Shown one piece after another: positions 37,501 through 53,500 of a DNA stretch of 64,000 nucleotides. The notes under the pieces are model-generated. The model was not told the DNA's origin, did no database searches, and worked only from the letters and a program-made list of their open reading frames with translations. The DNA is from Lingula anatina (Eukaryota > Brachiopoda > Lingulata > Lingulida > Lingulidae), in assembly GCF_001039355.2 (NCBI RefSeq), contig NW_019775458.1, forward strand, positions 540,062 through 604,061. The letters run 5' to 3'. Both the position numbers and the translations under genes were made by a program. Position 1 is the stretch's first letter; every line of letters starts with the position of its first letter.

Positions 37501-39163
37501 GGGTTCTTTTTCTGAAAAAGTGGACCTTTTACCATAAAATCCCCATGTACCTAGATCAAATTTTACCCAGAGCGGACCTTTTCCCAACAAAAGGGGTGGT
37601 TCTTTTGAACTCGAACCCCCCTGTAATTAAATCTGATAAAATGATTTGCTATGATACACGGATTAAAGACCTTTTCATATTTAGTCTGGTTGATGAGTGA
37701 TAGATCCTGCAGTGAAAACATGAATAGGACAAAAGAAATGACTTACCACTTTGCCCTTCTGAAATATAATGGGATAATTCTATTATCCGCCAGTCTCAAG
37801 TGAACCTGTCTTAAGAAAGGCAATGCATTAAGTTAAAGACGTACAATTCAGGGCATTGCCCTGCCTTTCTTCTCTGGAACCAAATGCCAATTTTAACAGA
37901 GATATCATGCACAAACAGACAATATTTGTCATGCCTTAATTTACTTAACTTGCTGCTGCTTCGTTCATGCTGGCAGACTTTTCTTTTTTTATTAAGATAG
38001 ATTCTATTAAGATCTTTTATTAAGATCTTTCTTATTAAGAAAGCAGAATTAGTTATTTGAATAAAATACAATGATAAATGATGAAAAAAACTGGACTGGT
38101 TGTTGAGGGAAAAAATGATTATGCTTAATTGAATATTTTTGCTATTTGTGTGCATGTAGTATTCCAGAATGGTGCAATGCACTGAGACACTGGTTTAAGA
38201 TATGGTGTGTAAATATTTCACAGTACCACGATCCACGTACTATTTGAACCAAATACTAATGGGTGTTACGAAACTAAGAGCATATTCAGAACAGACGATC
38301 TGCAGACTAACTGATCGCCGACTAAATATGGCCGAACCCAATTAAAAAGTGATGCCATTAATTACCTGATGGTGTCCCCGCCTCCACGCTGCAGGGGCCT
38401 AGTAATTAAACCTCGGAGCTGAGATATAATCCCTTAATGGCGGTGTGTGGAGGTGAAGAGACCACCAGGGAATTGGGGGCATTGCTTTTTAAGTGGGATC
38501 ACCCATATTTGGTCAGCGGATCAGTTACTCCGCAGATCATCTGTTCCTGAATGTGCTCTACTTCTATCGTTTTTCTAATCTTGGTATCTCTCTCCCACAA
38601 AATCTCTGGTGGCTCGGAAAGAGCAGTTCAAGTCTGAAATTGAATCACATAGTCTTTGAAAGCAATAATTGTAGAATTCCTTATGGGGACAGAATCTTGA
38701 GATTGAAGCAAGGAATTCTGATAAATGCATTATGTCCTTTAGCATGAGCCATTATGTGACATCAGGAACAGAGTCCTTCAAACTCTTTACCCCCGCTGGA
38801 ACCTGTTTAACAAAACACACTTACTAGTAAGCCCTGAAATTGGTGTAAATGTTTTTTATCAATATTACTGTATTTTCATCCAAGATAAAATCAGTGGTCA
38901 TGGTAGTGCTTTTAAATTAATTATATTATTTGATAACAAGGTGTATTTTAATCAGGTTACTATGGATTTATAGTCCCTTTTTTTTGGGTCTAATTTAGAC
39001 TAAAAGTTTAGATCACATTTCATTCAGACTAAAGCCCTTTTGTGAAACTGCTCTCTTCCATCACCAGAATTAGCCAACTTTAGGAGACCATTCGTCCAAA
39101 TCAAGACAACTCATCCAAAGAGCAAATAAAAAGACAAAATAATAATAATTATTATTATTGTTA

Positions 39164-39204
<41 letters not shown>

Positions 39205-41539
39205 AAACAGCTGCTTAAATTTCCACTATTCCTATGGGACCTGTAGTAACTTTGGAAAATCGTTTTATAAGTCTACTGAGTCCATTTTCCAATTGCTTTA
39301 GACCTGTGGCTAATGTTGTAGACTGAGATAACTAATTTTGTTTAGGACATTAGACATTAGGGCTGTGCCATATTTGATCCTAGGATCAGTTTGTCTGTGG
39401 ATCAACTTGGTTGTGAACAAAGCCTATGCATTGTAAGGAACACTGCTGCTTCCTTGGTTGAATGAAGCTCCACACCAGAAGATATTAGAACAAACATCTG
39501 TTTTTTTATTGCATTTGCACATCTGATGCATGAAAGTATGATAAGAATATATATATTTGTCTGCCATGTGGGTCGGAGTGTAAGGAGTCGGTTTGTAAAT
39601 TTGGTGCACACTAAGATTAAGTAAGATGAGATACAGGTAGTTTCACTCAGTGCTTAAATGAGAGTATATTCCAAATCACAGTGTGGTATCGACGTGGCAC
39701 TGAAGAAGACCGCAAGTGTTTAGATGTGGTGACAACTATCTGTAGTATTATAGTCATTGGTCACGATCTCCCCTATTTAACTTTAAGTGCCACTTACGCA
39801 GGTAGATTAGAAGCAGAAACAGAAAAAAGGTTATGTTTGACTGTACCCACCCTCTACATCGTCTTTTTAATTACTATCCAGCAACTGTAAACTTAAAAGG
39901 ATCCAAAAAGTTTTTAAAGAGTTGTCATCCATCTGCTTTTTTATCCTTTTAACAACAAAAATAGAAATTTAGCAACCATATTGTAACCTCGAAACTTTAT
40001 ATATTTTACCCGAATAGCAGTCCAATTTCTGTTATATACATATGAATTTTTAATTTTTAATTTGTATATATTAGACCTGAATAATCCTTTATCTTATGTT
40101 ATGCAATGCTACATGAGATACAGATGGTTCCATTCAGTATTATACAACTGTGTATAGATAAAAAGAAAGTTTTAATTATTAGTAATAAAGGGTGGGATAA
40201 CATGATCAGCCAAGCCAAAATCAATGGCCAAAATACTTTTCCAAGAGATAATTTATCCATTATATTGGGGCCAGTTCTAGGTATTCTGACTGTTTTTCCT
40301 TTGACTCACTGACCAGCTATTGTAGTACTTAAAAGAAAACTGTGGAAGTGTAGCAATCACTGAAAAATAATGTACGTGCCAGAGTGGGGAGTAAGAGATA
40401 ATTGCTGACCCGTTTGGACCAATAAATATACAAATTTCATCAATATTGCTGCCCAACTTCACTATTGCTCTGTATTCGACTGGAAACCGACAAGGTTCAG
40501 CATGACTGTGAAAAGGCGAAAATATCATGGAATATTAATGACTTTATATTCAGGGAAATAGCTTGAAGAATATTTGCTTTTTTTTTTTTTTTTAGTATTG
40601 AGTAAGACATATACTGGGGAGTTGGAGAGCAGGGGCATGTATTTTGCTAGGCAGTATTGGTATGGACAGTGCTATGAAATCTTCCACATTGGTTTATTGA
40701 TAACCAGATTAAAGCAATGCTACAGTAACTGTGACTGAAAACCCATCAAAGAAAGTTAGAAATTATTGAAAATGTTGTGTAATCATTGTTAATACTGGTC
40801 ATTGATAAGTTGAAAAAGAAGAAAATTTAAAGTGGGTCAAGCAAAGAAAAGCTGACAGGTGCTTTTTTCACCTTAGAATGTGACCTTAGAGTGTGGTGTC
40901 TTAACTAGTTGATCACATGTCGGGATAATGAATGTACTTCGTCTGGTTTTCCACTTGGCATGAATAACCGCATTTACAATCAGGGGCCAGATCACCAAAA
41001 AAAAAAAAAAAAAACTAAACTTAAGTATACTTCAACCCAAGATGAATCAATATTGGTTCAATTAGGTGAAATATTGTGCCTGTTTTATAGTAGGAATAAA
41101 CCTGCCAAATGTTTCTGATCAATACTTACTTTTTTGTGTGGACTGCTATGAATTTATCTTGGACTTCAGATGAGCAAATGTTTCTTGGTCTATAAGTTTA
41201 GAATAATTTTGGAGCTTAAATTATTCTGTAAATCAAGCCCCAGGCCCTGGTTTCACAAACTTAAGTCGGGTTCCTGACTAACAACTAAATTACCAAGGTA
41301 ACGTTGGCACATCTTACCCTATCAGGGGCAGTGTAACAGCACTCTCAACTGAGCCAGGGAACTGACTTAAGTTCTTTGGTGAATCAATCCCCAGGACTTG
41401 TCTGGGTCAAGTGGAGTCTGACTGAAGTCACCAGATCAGTGTACCATCCACGTAGGGACCCCGCTTTACATCTGAGACGCTTAGATATTTAATAGTCTTT
41501 GCACATTAATTAAGCACTTTTTAAACAAATTTTACTTAT

Positions 41540-41575
<36 letters not shown>

Positions 41576-44500
41576 TCTCAGTCAAGATTAATCTGGTCTC
41601 GACTGTATAACTTGATGAAGTGAATAGTGGCTCTTATCTTTAAGACCATAATTTGGGGTCACCTTCTGTCGCAGATAATTCTAATATTGTTGACCATAAA
41701 AATAAGGCATAAGAGCTTTTGCCTTTTTTTGTGAAACAGACCCTACATCTTTATTCTTATGGAAAGCTTATTATTTATCCCAGTTCAAAATAGTTTAAAC
41801 TTTATTTATTTATTTATGTATTCATTTACTATATATATTTTTGCCAGTTTGTTAAAAAATTTACGGGTATGGTAAATTTGATCTGGTAAATTTGCTCATC
41901 TTTACCAAGTATGATGATATTTTTATCTTATACTTTTTTGTTTTTAAATTCTTGTGCTATGCTTCTTTTGCTAACAAGTGCATGACATACCTATTTTGCC
42001 TTTACAATGGGTGATAATAATAGAGGTTTATGACATTTTTTCAAAATCATATCCAGAATTTTTGCACTAATGTTTTTGTCTTTTAGTCAGTTATAATTTT
42101 TAGTTATCCATTTAGGATTGATTATAGATGCATATGGAAATGTTAATTATATCATGGTATTTGTTGTGGACCTCACCCACCTTAAATGAAGAAGTTTGAA
42201 GTTGGGTGTAGAATGCTGATTGCCACGGGTATACAGATAAATCAAACAAGAATGGCTCTGTTAATTTGTGTGCATCAAAGACCACCTTGTGTGCTTATGC
42301 TATCAACCGTGTCGTTCATGTCTGATTTCTTTTGTTTTAGTTTGTGTGATTTATGTTGATGTTTATATCTATTTGAAGAAAGATATGCATATTCTCCTCA
42401 CTGTTTTTGAGTTGTTACTGTATATGATTTGCTGTTTTTTTTTTCTCAGACTCAAAGACTGAAGTTGCAACTGCCACCTATTGGCCATGTAAGTCATTCG
42501 TTGTATGCACTGTGTGTTTCTGTACCCTTAGATGGAAATGCTTCCCTCTACCAATAGCCATTCATATATTTATTCAAATTGGCTTATTTATTCAAGTACA
42601 TTTATTTATTTATTTTGTTTATTCTTCGTATTGGGAAGGATTACAATTCAAATGCATTTTAGCTTTGTTTTCATTACTGAGCTAAAAATAATCTGGTGTT
42701 TTCTTCTTCTTGAACTCTGCTTGTCTTTGCTATCTTGTAATATCTGGAAAAAAATCCCTCTTTGCATAAGGTACAGGAAAGACACAACTATCTTTGCCAA
42801 ATATTTAAGAAAATATAATTTTCAAGGAAAATGAGAAAAAGAAAAAGGTTTAAGCATGTTTCGCCTATTTACCATCGATTTGTTTAAAGTGAATTACCTA
42901 TTTGGCTAAAATAAGCTGTGGTCTAACCTGAAGCCAGGAAAATCTTTCTCCTTGTCTGTGAAGGCTTATAATAGCACAATGCATTGAAGCACAAGGCACA
43001 TGGCAATGTATTTTATATTCACAACAGGTGTTCTCTGGGTTATTGCAAACACCATATGTAGTTGAGTTATTTCTATACAGGCATGATGTGCACCAGTTAT
43101 TGTAGGACTGTAATTTGATTTGTGTAGCGGGAATTTTCTTTGCTCATTTTCTTTGCTCACCGTCCATAGTTCATATTGCACTTTGTGTATCAGTTTGTAT
43201 TGATTTGATCAAATTTGTATCAGTTTGTATCAGATTTGTACGGGTTTGTATCATATTGTGAGATTGGTGTATTTTGAAATTCCCAACTGTATGTCAGTTT
43301 TGCTTAGAACTGCTTGCGTCCGTCAGATTATTTTACCAGTTATGTAACAGGCTGCACCCAGTTGGAGTTCTCTGCAGGGTTCATCTCTTAATATCTACGC
43401 AATATTACTCCCTCACATCAGTTCCCTGCATCGATTTTTGAATGTCAATTAAGTCAAACATTTGTCACTATCGGGTGCCCATATTTACAGTACGGTTTTA
43501 AAATTAAGATTTATGTTTTTTTTGTTGAATTTTTACCAGTTGGGATTTATAGTGCAGGGGAGTAATGGTGGGAGTAACCATGCAAGGACATAAAAGAGGT
43601 CTTACCTGTCTGTAGACCTCCTGCATTTAGCTACTCTGCCGTATCATCTTTCTCAATAATACGGTAAAGTACTTGAGAACCTATGACTCCCCAGTGGTAA
43701 ATGGACTTTGAATAACCAGTAATTTAAAAGTAATTTGATGATTATTAAGTTATGTCTGAATTGAACCTCAGTTTATCTTTAGAGAAGCCTGGTCATCTCT
43801 CGATGCCATTCAGACCTGAACCAGTTCAGGTCAAGTTTTACAGTACCTTTGATGTGTAACATGTCAGTACAGTTAGTAGATGGTCACAAAGTCGTGAAAC
43901 AGTTAGATTTTAGTGCATATGTGTGGTTTTAGTTCCCTAGTGATTATTGTACTAGAAGGTCTCATTGACTTCAATGTGCATGTTTGTGTATGTATGCTTG
44001 TTTGATCGCATGGATTAGATCTGTGCATAAGGAACCTTGGTACCACTTTACGTTTTGACCTTTTGGGGGTCTAAGCTTTTCCTTTCTTTGGATACGTTAC
44101 TTAACTATTGGTATAGAAAGATGACATGGTCTTGTAGGATCACCCTACAACATCATTTTTGTAAACCAGTTTTTTGGATTATTTAAGCCAAAACAAATAT
44201 TGAACAAAATCAGGGTTACATCTTGTGGAAAAAACTTTTTCTTCGGCTTGTATTTAGGTTATATTTACTAATCTGAAGCAAGTCTTGTGTGAATAAATTA
44301 CCTGTTACCACATTTGTTAGGGGGAGTTTCAGGATGGCTCAATAAAAATTTGCTATATAGCAGTGAAAAAAGTATAATTTTGTCTATTTATTAAGTTAAT
44401 ATTTGACAAAAATTTACTATGTTGCAGCAACCTCAGTCAGAAAGAGAAATGTTTTCAGTCCTGCAGCTACATTGAGAGACAAATTTGGTTACAGGAGTGA

Positions 44501-47500
44501 TGTTGAGATTGTGGCAGGTGTGACAGTTCAAATCTCACCATCACAATCTCAATCTCATTGCGCTGGTGCACAACTATAACAATGTGTTTTGCTGAAACAA
44601 CCAAGGGGCTGCTTTTTCTGCAGTAGACTGCAGTCTCACCAACTATTATTTGTTACAATGAACAATTTGAATTTTAATTGCAATATCATTTAGAATTTTA
44701 AATTTCTTTATTGAGTGGGACTAGCTGTCTTAGAAGTTAGAAATAAGTCAAATGGTTAAAGACATTGCACGAATAGCATAGATTTATAGGTATAATTTAT
44801 AAAACATTTCCACATGATAATTTTTTCCTAATTTGTATTTTATGTAGAAAATTGAGGAAGAGAAACTTGCCATTTCCAGCACTAAAGAAAAAGGGGTGCC
44901 AACAAATCTTTCCCAGTAATGTGTTATATATATAAACTGTCACGCATTTATATTGTTTTTTCCAGGAAATAAAGTACAAGAACCTGGGCACTCCAAGGGC
45001 CAAGGGGAGCAGGATAAGAAGCCGATCTCTGTCCCACGAATCCTCAGATGCTGAAAGTTACAGCACCTGTGAGTACAATGATCTAAAATGACAAACTGAA
45101 TTTTTGTCCCTTTTATTGACTGATTTGCTTAAATAGCAGAAATAGACAAGATATATCTCACTAATACAATATCCTTGATGTGACCCCATGCACAATTTTG
45201 TTTGTACATTCATCTGTCAACAGCCCCTCACAGTTGACAGAGTGGAGGTTTTTATTGTCACAGGCCTTTGTAACAATGGTTGTGACAGCCCCTGTCTCAA
45301 CCAATGCAATGCTGGCCAAAGTGAATCCTTTTACTCCCACCTTTGATGACTTGGATACATAGATAAAAGCGCTATCAAAATCCATCCCGCTGCCCTAATA
45401 AATACACAATAAATACACATGATAAGATATTACTCTTGGTATTTTTCCCTATGATCTAATTGGCACTTTTCTTGTCACAGCTAACACATTTGTGCTGTTT
45501 GGATAACCACAAAGCACAAGGTTATGTTCTGGGGCTTGTGTCTCAAGATAATTTTAAAGTGGATCTAAACTTGAAGACCTAAAGTTAAGTCTGTAATTAT
45601 CCCAAAAAAAAAAAAAAAAAAATTAGACTAGAGAGCCTTATATTGAGACATTCGCATCATTGGTTACTGCTTAGACCATCTGTAAAGAACCATTGGTAAA
45701 TCAACAATAGTCTTAATAAGTGAAATATGGCACCTGTTTTATAACAAAAAGAAAAAAGTGAAAAATTTGAAAAAAAAATGGATCCAGTCTTTGACCAATA
45801 TTTACTCCTTTTAATCTGACGATTGTTAATTTATTCTGGATTGAAGTAGACCAAATTTTAGTCAAGGGGGAATTTTATTAGTGTGTGTGTGAAAAGGCTC
45901 CCTGAAGTCAGATACTTAGAATAAATCCTACATATCCATTGACAATCTCTGTGTTGATTGCTCCAGACTAACAGGCCAAATAAATCAATAAAATCTATTT
46001 TGTTGTATTAATTGTGTTATATCTATGTTTTGACCTTTTGAGAGATCCTTCAATTAATAATATCTGGCATGACTTATTGCCAGTGTGTTTATTATGGTCC
46101 AGTTTGATTTTCACAAATGAAATCTGACTAGGGTTTTGAATTTCTCTTTCTTCTTGCTCTGAATGGCAGTGGTTGTTTGATAAATTACTTGTTTATGACG
46201 GATGTTGTGTATTCTCTTATGTGCATTCAAGTTTGTATGGTAGGTATGTGATACAAAAAAGAGAGTGAGGTAATTTCTTATTGCTTAGACATGGATCTTT
46301 CGTACCATGTAGAATCTCAATGCAATATTTCAGGATATATTTATGGGCTCATTATAGACATTCGCAAATAGATCTCTTGATAGAAACCACTCATATTAGC
46401 CATTGGGATTCTTCTCCTTTCAAAGTCCCTATCTTCCTTTCATCATCTCCTCTCTCGGGAAATGATCCAATTATTCTGACCCTAAGTGAAGGAAGCTGCT
46501 AGCTGAAAAGCCCACACACTTTGATCTTTGCCGCCATTGTATTATATTCAACAGATATTTGCGTATGCCCACCATTGTTTTTTCTTTTTACCAACTTGTA
46601 ACTGTCGCAGTTGCCAAAATTGAGGTGATGCATGGTTACACTTGAATATTTGTAGACCATGTTGACTACAGTTAATCAATTAAACTTCCGTATATTGCAT
46701 TACATCATGCTAAAAACTATATTTTTTGTGTGTGTGTGGGGTGGGGGGGGGGGAATAAAGGCAGATATTTCTCTAAACCATGTGAATACATTGGACATCG
46801 CAAGATGAGAGTACAGTATGTTTAACACTATGGTATTTGTAAATGTGTGTGTGTGTGCGTGCACGTGCATGCATGTGTTTGCTCATGAAGTATGTTATTG
46901 TTCAGTGACGATTGCATTGCATTGATTTCCGTTACAGAAGAGGCGTAGGCATTTCAATTTTGCATTTTGATTTTTATTCCAACTTTTGTTTGGATTTGTT
47001 TGCTTTTGCAGTTGGCACCAAACGATGTATATCTTAAGAAATTATATTTGTTAAGCCTCAGATGTTTTCATCGTTTCATTTTTTGTGATGACAAAGATAT
47101 ATTATTCCTTTTGTGAGATTTTATGCTGCAGTATTTCAGTTAAAATCAATGTTTTCTTCCTGTTGCTTCACCATTTCTCCAGGGGCCTCTGTCACGCCTT
47201 GTTTTCCAAGCACATAGAAAAATACCACCTCTCTTTGTTTAGTCTCCTCTTGCAATTACACCTCTATGTTTCATTCGAAGAAGGTTTTGTTCATTTGGAC
47301 TATTTTGGACATCTTCTTTTTAAAAGTTCAGACACCACAATTTGGTTTCTTCTTTAGGCTTGTTCAGGTAATCGATATATTTTGTAAACCCTTATTTTTT
47401 TGTTGGAAACAACTACTGTTATTGTTATTGTGGACTTTATGGATTTCTACTTTGTATGCATACCTCAAATTGTGTTTATGAATATTAACTTAAAAGATAT

Positions 47501-50500
47501 ATTGATGGTGTTTTTTCTCTTGGGGGCTAGATGTTTTTTTAGATGGCCAAATTATTGCATCAGAACATAATGAACCATCCTTTTGCAGTGTGTTTCTTAT
47601 TAAAATAAATAATGGGAGTGTTTATTTCTGCAGCCCACACTTATCAATTTTTTTTCTTTTTTTTTTTTTAATTTCACAATTGTCAGGTGACATAGTAAAT
47701 GCACTGAAGTACCAAGCATGTGTACTCATTTATGAGTCATCTGCATGAGGCAGATCATTACCTTATTGAAAAAAAAATGAAATATTCATTTCCACATCTC
47801 ACGCTAATCAATTGTGGAAAGGGCAAAGAAGAAAATTGGAATTTTGTTTTCTTATGTCACGAATATCATGGCTCACAGCTTCTGAGCATGTGAACTCAAC
47901 ATGTAGGTTTTATTCTAAGTCATGACTATACGGAAACTGTATGCATGAGAATATATAACATATTTTGGTGTATGACATTCAGAAACAGAAGTCAGTAGTT
48001 CTAGAAGACATTTTGACTATGTTGAAAAACATAATCATAATGGTAAAAATAAATCGCTTCACTGTGTGGTCACAGAGGTCTATAACCAGAGGGTTAAATT
48101 ATAGATGGTGAAGGGTTAATGTTGGAACCATTTAAGCTTCCATATAGTACATATTACAATTATGTTGAAAATGTCAGAATCTGTACAGTTTTAAATTAAA
48201 ACCAAATGAGGCCAACGAGTTGGAATGCTTAAAAGTTTCTTGCAGTTAATGTGAAAATCTGCAAAAATGAAATGATTTGTATTTTGCCATCTTGCAGATG
48301 ATCTCTGTGAAATTTTAAGTATTGCATTTTATCCACAATCTCATATACTGGGATTCATTTGAGTTTGAACACGCAAAAAGAAATACAGCATAATAATGCA
48401 TAAAATAAGCATCAGCATGAGCTGTGGGAAATACTGACATTTTAGAAAAGAAAGGTGTGATTTGTGAGTAAATGGCATTCACAACGAAGATTTGATTTAT
48501 CAAGAAAGCAGATACATACAGCAATAAATAGTGAAAATAAATGTTATGAGCAATCTGTTCACATTTGATTTGATATAACACTATACAAATGGGTAAGTGT
48601 AAATCAGATTATAAGCCAGCTATTGAAAGGGTGCTTTGATCTAAGGTTAGCAATTAGGAACATTCCTTACAGAGTTTCTGCTCTGTTTGGAGGTACTGGA
48701 GTAAAGTAAATCTATCAAAAAATTTACTTCTTCCTAATGTTGAACCTGACTAGAATCTTAAAGACAAAAAAATTAAAAGTTTCTCAGTTGGGAAACTGCT
48801 GGAGTCTCAAAGTTGAAGACCTCTTTGCTATGTATAGAAAATGTGGTGATGTGATTTGATATTTCAATCTTTTAAAGTTAGCTTCCAGGGGATAGGCATT
48901 CCAAGAATTTGGAGACATTTGCATCAGCATAGGTTCTGGAAAATCATTAGATATTCTGGAGGAAAAATGTATCCACTACAACATTTGGATCCCTGTATTT
49001 ATTCTCCATGCAAAATCTCTTAGGAATGAAGGGATTATACCATCACCACGTGCAAAGACTATACAACATAAAAAAAAAAAAGGCCTATCGATCAAGGAAA
49101 AAAAATACAGTCCAATATTTCGTTTCGATGTATTCAAAGATCAATAAAACTTATGTCATCAGCATTTAGACAAATTGGAAATGTAGCGTGATGGAATAGC
49201 ATATCTTCAGTGAATTTGATCTCTAAGGGGATTGATCCGTAGCAGATGGTGACATGGGCGTATGCAGAAATAATTAATGATGTAATGTGGCCTCTTCGGG
49301 AATGGAAACATTGACAGAGCTAGCCTTTGGCTGGTCTATGTTATGTATATGTTTGGAAGGGGTTTTGGTTAAAAGTAAGCTGCTAAATTTATTTTATTGA
49401 TTAAGTGAGTCTTCTGTTGGGGAAAAAAAGTGTATGTTTTCACCAGAACCCNTACCAAGCATGTGTACTCATTTATGAGTCATCTGCATGAGGCAGATCA
49501 TTACCTTATTGAAAAAAAAAATGAAATATTCATTTCCACATCTCACGCTTATCAATTGTGGAAAGGGCAAAGAAGAAAATTGGAATTTTGTTTTCTTATG
49601 TCACGAATATCATGGCTCACAGCTTCTGAGCATGTGAACTCAACATGTAGGTTTTATTCTAAGTCATGACTATACGGAAACTGTATGCATGAGAATATAT
49701 AACATATTTTGGTGTATGACATTCAGAAACAGAAGTCAGTAGTTCTAGAAGGCATTTTGACTATGTTGAAAAACATAATCATAATGGTAAAAATAAATCG
49801 CTTCACTGTGTGGTCACAGAGGTCTATAACCAGAGGGTTAAATTATAGATGGTGAAGGGTTAATGTTGGAACCATTTAAGCTTCCATATAGTACATATTA
49901 CAATTATGTTGAAAATGTCAGAATCTGTACAGTTTTAAATTAAAACCAAATGAGGCCAACGAGTTGGAATGCTTAAAAGTTTCTTGCAGTTAATGTGAAA
50001 ATCTGCAAAAATGAAATGATTTGTATTTTGCCATCTTGCAGATGATCTCTGTGAAATTTTAAGTATTGCATTTTATCCACAATCTCATATACTGGGATTC
50101 ATTTGAGTTTGAACACGCAAAAAGAAATACAGCATAATAATGCATAAAATAAGCATCAGCATGAGCTGTGGGAAATACTGACATTTTAGAAAAGAAAGGT
50201 GTGATTTGTGAGTAAATGGCATTCACAACGAAGATTTGATTTATCAAGAAAGCAGATACATACAGCAATAAATAGTGAAAATAAATGTTATGAGCAATCT
50301 GTTCACATTTGATTTGATATAACACTATACAAATGGGTAAGTGTAAATCAGATTATAAGCCAGCTATTGAAAGGGTGCTTTGATCTAAGGTTAGCAATTA
50401 GGAACATTCCTTACAGAGTTTCTGCTCTGTTTGGAGATACTGGAGTAAAGTAAATCTATCAAAAAATTTACTTCTTCCTAATGTTGAACCTGACTAGAAT

Positions 50501-53500
50501 CTTAAAGACAAAAAAATTAAAAGTTTCTCAGTTGGGAAACTGCTGGAGTCTCAAAGTTGAAGACCTCTTTGCTATGTATAGAAAATGTGGTGATGTGATT
50601 TGATATTTCAATCTTTTAAAGTTAGCTTCCAGGGGATAGGCATTCCAAGAATTTGGAGACATTTGCATCAGCATAGGTTCTGGAAAATCATTAGATATTC
50701 TGGAGGAAAAATGTATCCACTACAACATTTGGATCCCTGTATTTATTCTCCATGCAAAATCTCTTAGGAATGAAGGGATTATACCATCACCACGTGCAAA
50801 GACTATACAACATAAAAAAAAAAAAGGCCTATCGATCAAGGAAAAAAAATACAGTCCAATATTTCGTTTCGATGTATTCAAAGATCAATAAAACTTATGT
50901 CATCAGCATTTAGACAAATTGGAAATGTAGCGTGATGGAATAGCATATCTTCAGTGAATTTGATCTCTAAGGGGATTGATCCGTAGCAGATGGTGACATG
51001 GGCGTATGCAGAAATAATTAATGATGTAATGTGGCCTCTTCGGGAATGGAAACATTGACAGAGCTAGCCTTTGGCTGGTCTATGTTATGTATATGTTTGG
51101 AAGGGGTTTTGGTTAAAAGTAAGCTGCTAAATTTATTTTATTGATTAAGTGAGTCTTCTGTTGGGGAAAAAAAGTGTATGTTTTCACCAGAACCCCAGCT
51201 TAGTAAGGGTCATCCTAAATAAAGAGGGATTGAAGTAAGATTGAAAATGTTATATTTTTGTTGTTGTTTATTGTTTTTATTTATTTTCTATTAATTGCAT
51301 TCTTTTCTTGGTGATCTGTATTGAAGTATGGCAAATCAATCCTTCATCAGATTTATGTTGTTTGTCATAGATAATCCAGATTCCTGGCATGTGAGGATGA
51401 AGTAAAAAAAGCCAAAAGATGGATTTCTATGTCAGGTCCAGCTCTTAGCAATTTTCAGAGTAGTGTCATTGGGGATGGAAGCCATGTGGGTTTAGAAATG
51501 CCATGTTATTTCAGCCAATTCTAGCAAAGGTCAAATCTCCTGAAAATGCCACCGGGATGGTTTGTCACTTACAATAAAACTGGCGAGAGAAAGATTGGCT
51601 GATGAAGTGCAAATAACTGCTTGGAAGATCTCTCTGTTTCAACAAGACAGTGTTGAATTTGTGTATATTTGTGAACAGTATTATAAAACAAATCAGAAAA
51701 GCATGTGTCGTCCCAATGGAGCCGAGATTTAATGACTGTACCCCCGCAGGGATGCTGCATGGGGAGGCATGTGAGAGGCGGGGAGACTATTAAAAGATTA
51801 GGCGGTTTTCTGTTCATGTATGTCCGCCATATTTAGGTCCTGGCTTTGTAGAGCCATGGCTCAACTCGATGTGAATGCAGCCTATGACAGTGAAGCCTAA
51901 TCACTAAGACAAAAACTAAACTAATAATTTACTATTAATCAATTGGTGGATCATTACCAATATATAATCACTTGAAAGTAAGCCCATTTTTGACCTATCC
52001 TGAAAATTTCATCAAAATCCAGTTATAACTTTTGGAGTTAGGCTGGTGACAAACAGACAAAAAGACAGACAAATGGAGGTGAAAAGACCCCCCTTTGTGG
52101 AGGTAGTGATCCACCATTAACATTTATCTATAGTCAAGCAATGAACACCAGATGTGGTCATGCATTTTTTTTCTTGTCAACCTACTGTAACAACCAAAAG
52201 AACAAAGTAATTGTATTTCTGTCATTGAATACTACAAATCTTGTGACTTGTGAAGCGGTTGTTGCTATGTATTTATACAACAGAAAACAATAATTACTTG
52301 CGCAACAGAATTCTATTTCCTGAGGTCTTTGTACCAGCATTTATTTTTGTCAGGAAAATGAATGTATTCAAAGACCCAGACTTGTATGTGGCATTTTTTT
52401 TTTCAAAAATAATCTTTTTGTTGCTGATAGAGATAGAATAGTCTTGAGGACTTAAAAAATGTCACGAATCAGAATCAATACAGCTATAACTGATCCTTGC
52501 TCAGCCTCTGAGGATGAATTTAGTTCTCTGGTTGAGTGCTATGTTTAGTTCTCCTCTAGGCACGCCAGAGACTGACAAGCCTCAGGTGACAGACCAACAG
52601 ATGCTATAGATAATCCAAACTTACGCAGCATTTCTTGAAAAATAGTCCTTCATGTCATATTGCTTGTGGTGAAGTCTGAGATTGTGTTGGAACTGATGAA
52701 CTTTTTGGATCAATTTTTCTCTTCTTTTATCAGTCTCATTCTGAACATCATTTGAGACAAAGTTCATCGCTGTCGTCAACATCATCAGCCATATCACTCA
52801 TCTGGAGTAACATGAATAGTGAACTTATAATTATCTGTTACAGCTTCATGAAATTTTTTAAAAAGGGAAAAAATACAAAAAACGTTCAGTAACTTAGGGT
52901 GCCTAAGAGCTTCCATCCGTACATAAGCCTCATTTCCATTATCATACCCATTGCTGTGTTTCAACTGAAAAGGGTATGGTTCTGAACTAGTGTGTTAATA
53001 TGCACGTGTGCTTTGCAGTTCAAGTCAATTTTCTTTAATTTCTACCTGGTAGGACTGATGACATTTAAGGCTGTGGATTAAGCAAGGGGTTGGTTCATGA
53101 TCTGTATGCTGGTTGGTATTGTGGGTTTACGTTTAAATGATGCCATTAAGAGCAATTCTCTGCAGAGACCATGTAGACGTCAAAGGAAAGGAACACGGAT
53201 CAATTTGTGGTACAATATCCAGGATATAAAGCAGATTTTGTAGGCGCGTGTTAGTAGCGCTAGCATATGGAGAAGGGATTGTGTTGGCTTTGAAGGGTTT
53301 CAAGTCTTTCTTCAATTCGTGAGAAAATTCAATACTGGGACATCACTGCCAGTTATATATTTTTAAGGGTTTAATGGGATGAAAGTGTACAGCGAGAGTT
53401 AGCCCAGTCTTGTTAACATATAACTAGATTTTTTTTCATTTAGAAAAAAGGATTAAGTATAAGCAACTTAAAAGTCTTCTGTTGTTTCTGTCAGGTAGGA

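Larger units (their letters stand above)
23014..42449 (+). other. AHCYL intron 1 (19.4 kb)
   Basis: No nested gene is recognised. The intron holds GA microsatellites, a GGATAGTATC motif array (26.7-26.96 kb), an allelic contig duplication with a 399-N gap (28.5-31.8 kb), a foldback element (31.5-32.0 kb), a dispersed repeat (32.6-33.1 kb), a local duplication with insertion (35.1-35.7 kb) and two palindromic MITE-like elements (38.3 and 41.2 kb). The gene's regulatory DNA could lie here but cannot be picked out. Confidence 0.6.

Noticed and set aside
48315-50325. Identical 88-codon minus-strand frames at 48315-48581 and 50059-50325
   Set aside because: Identity between copies comes from the allelic contig duplication, not from selection; no domain is recognised.
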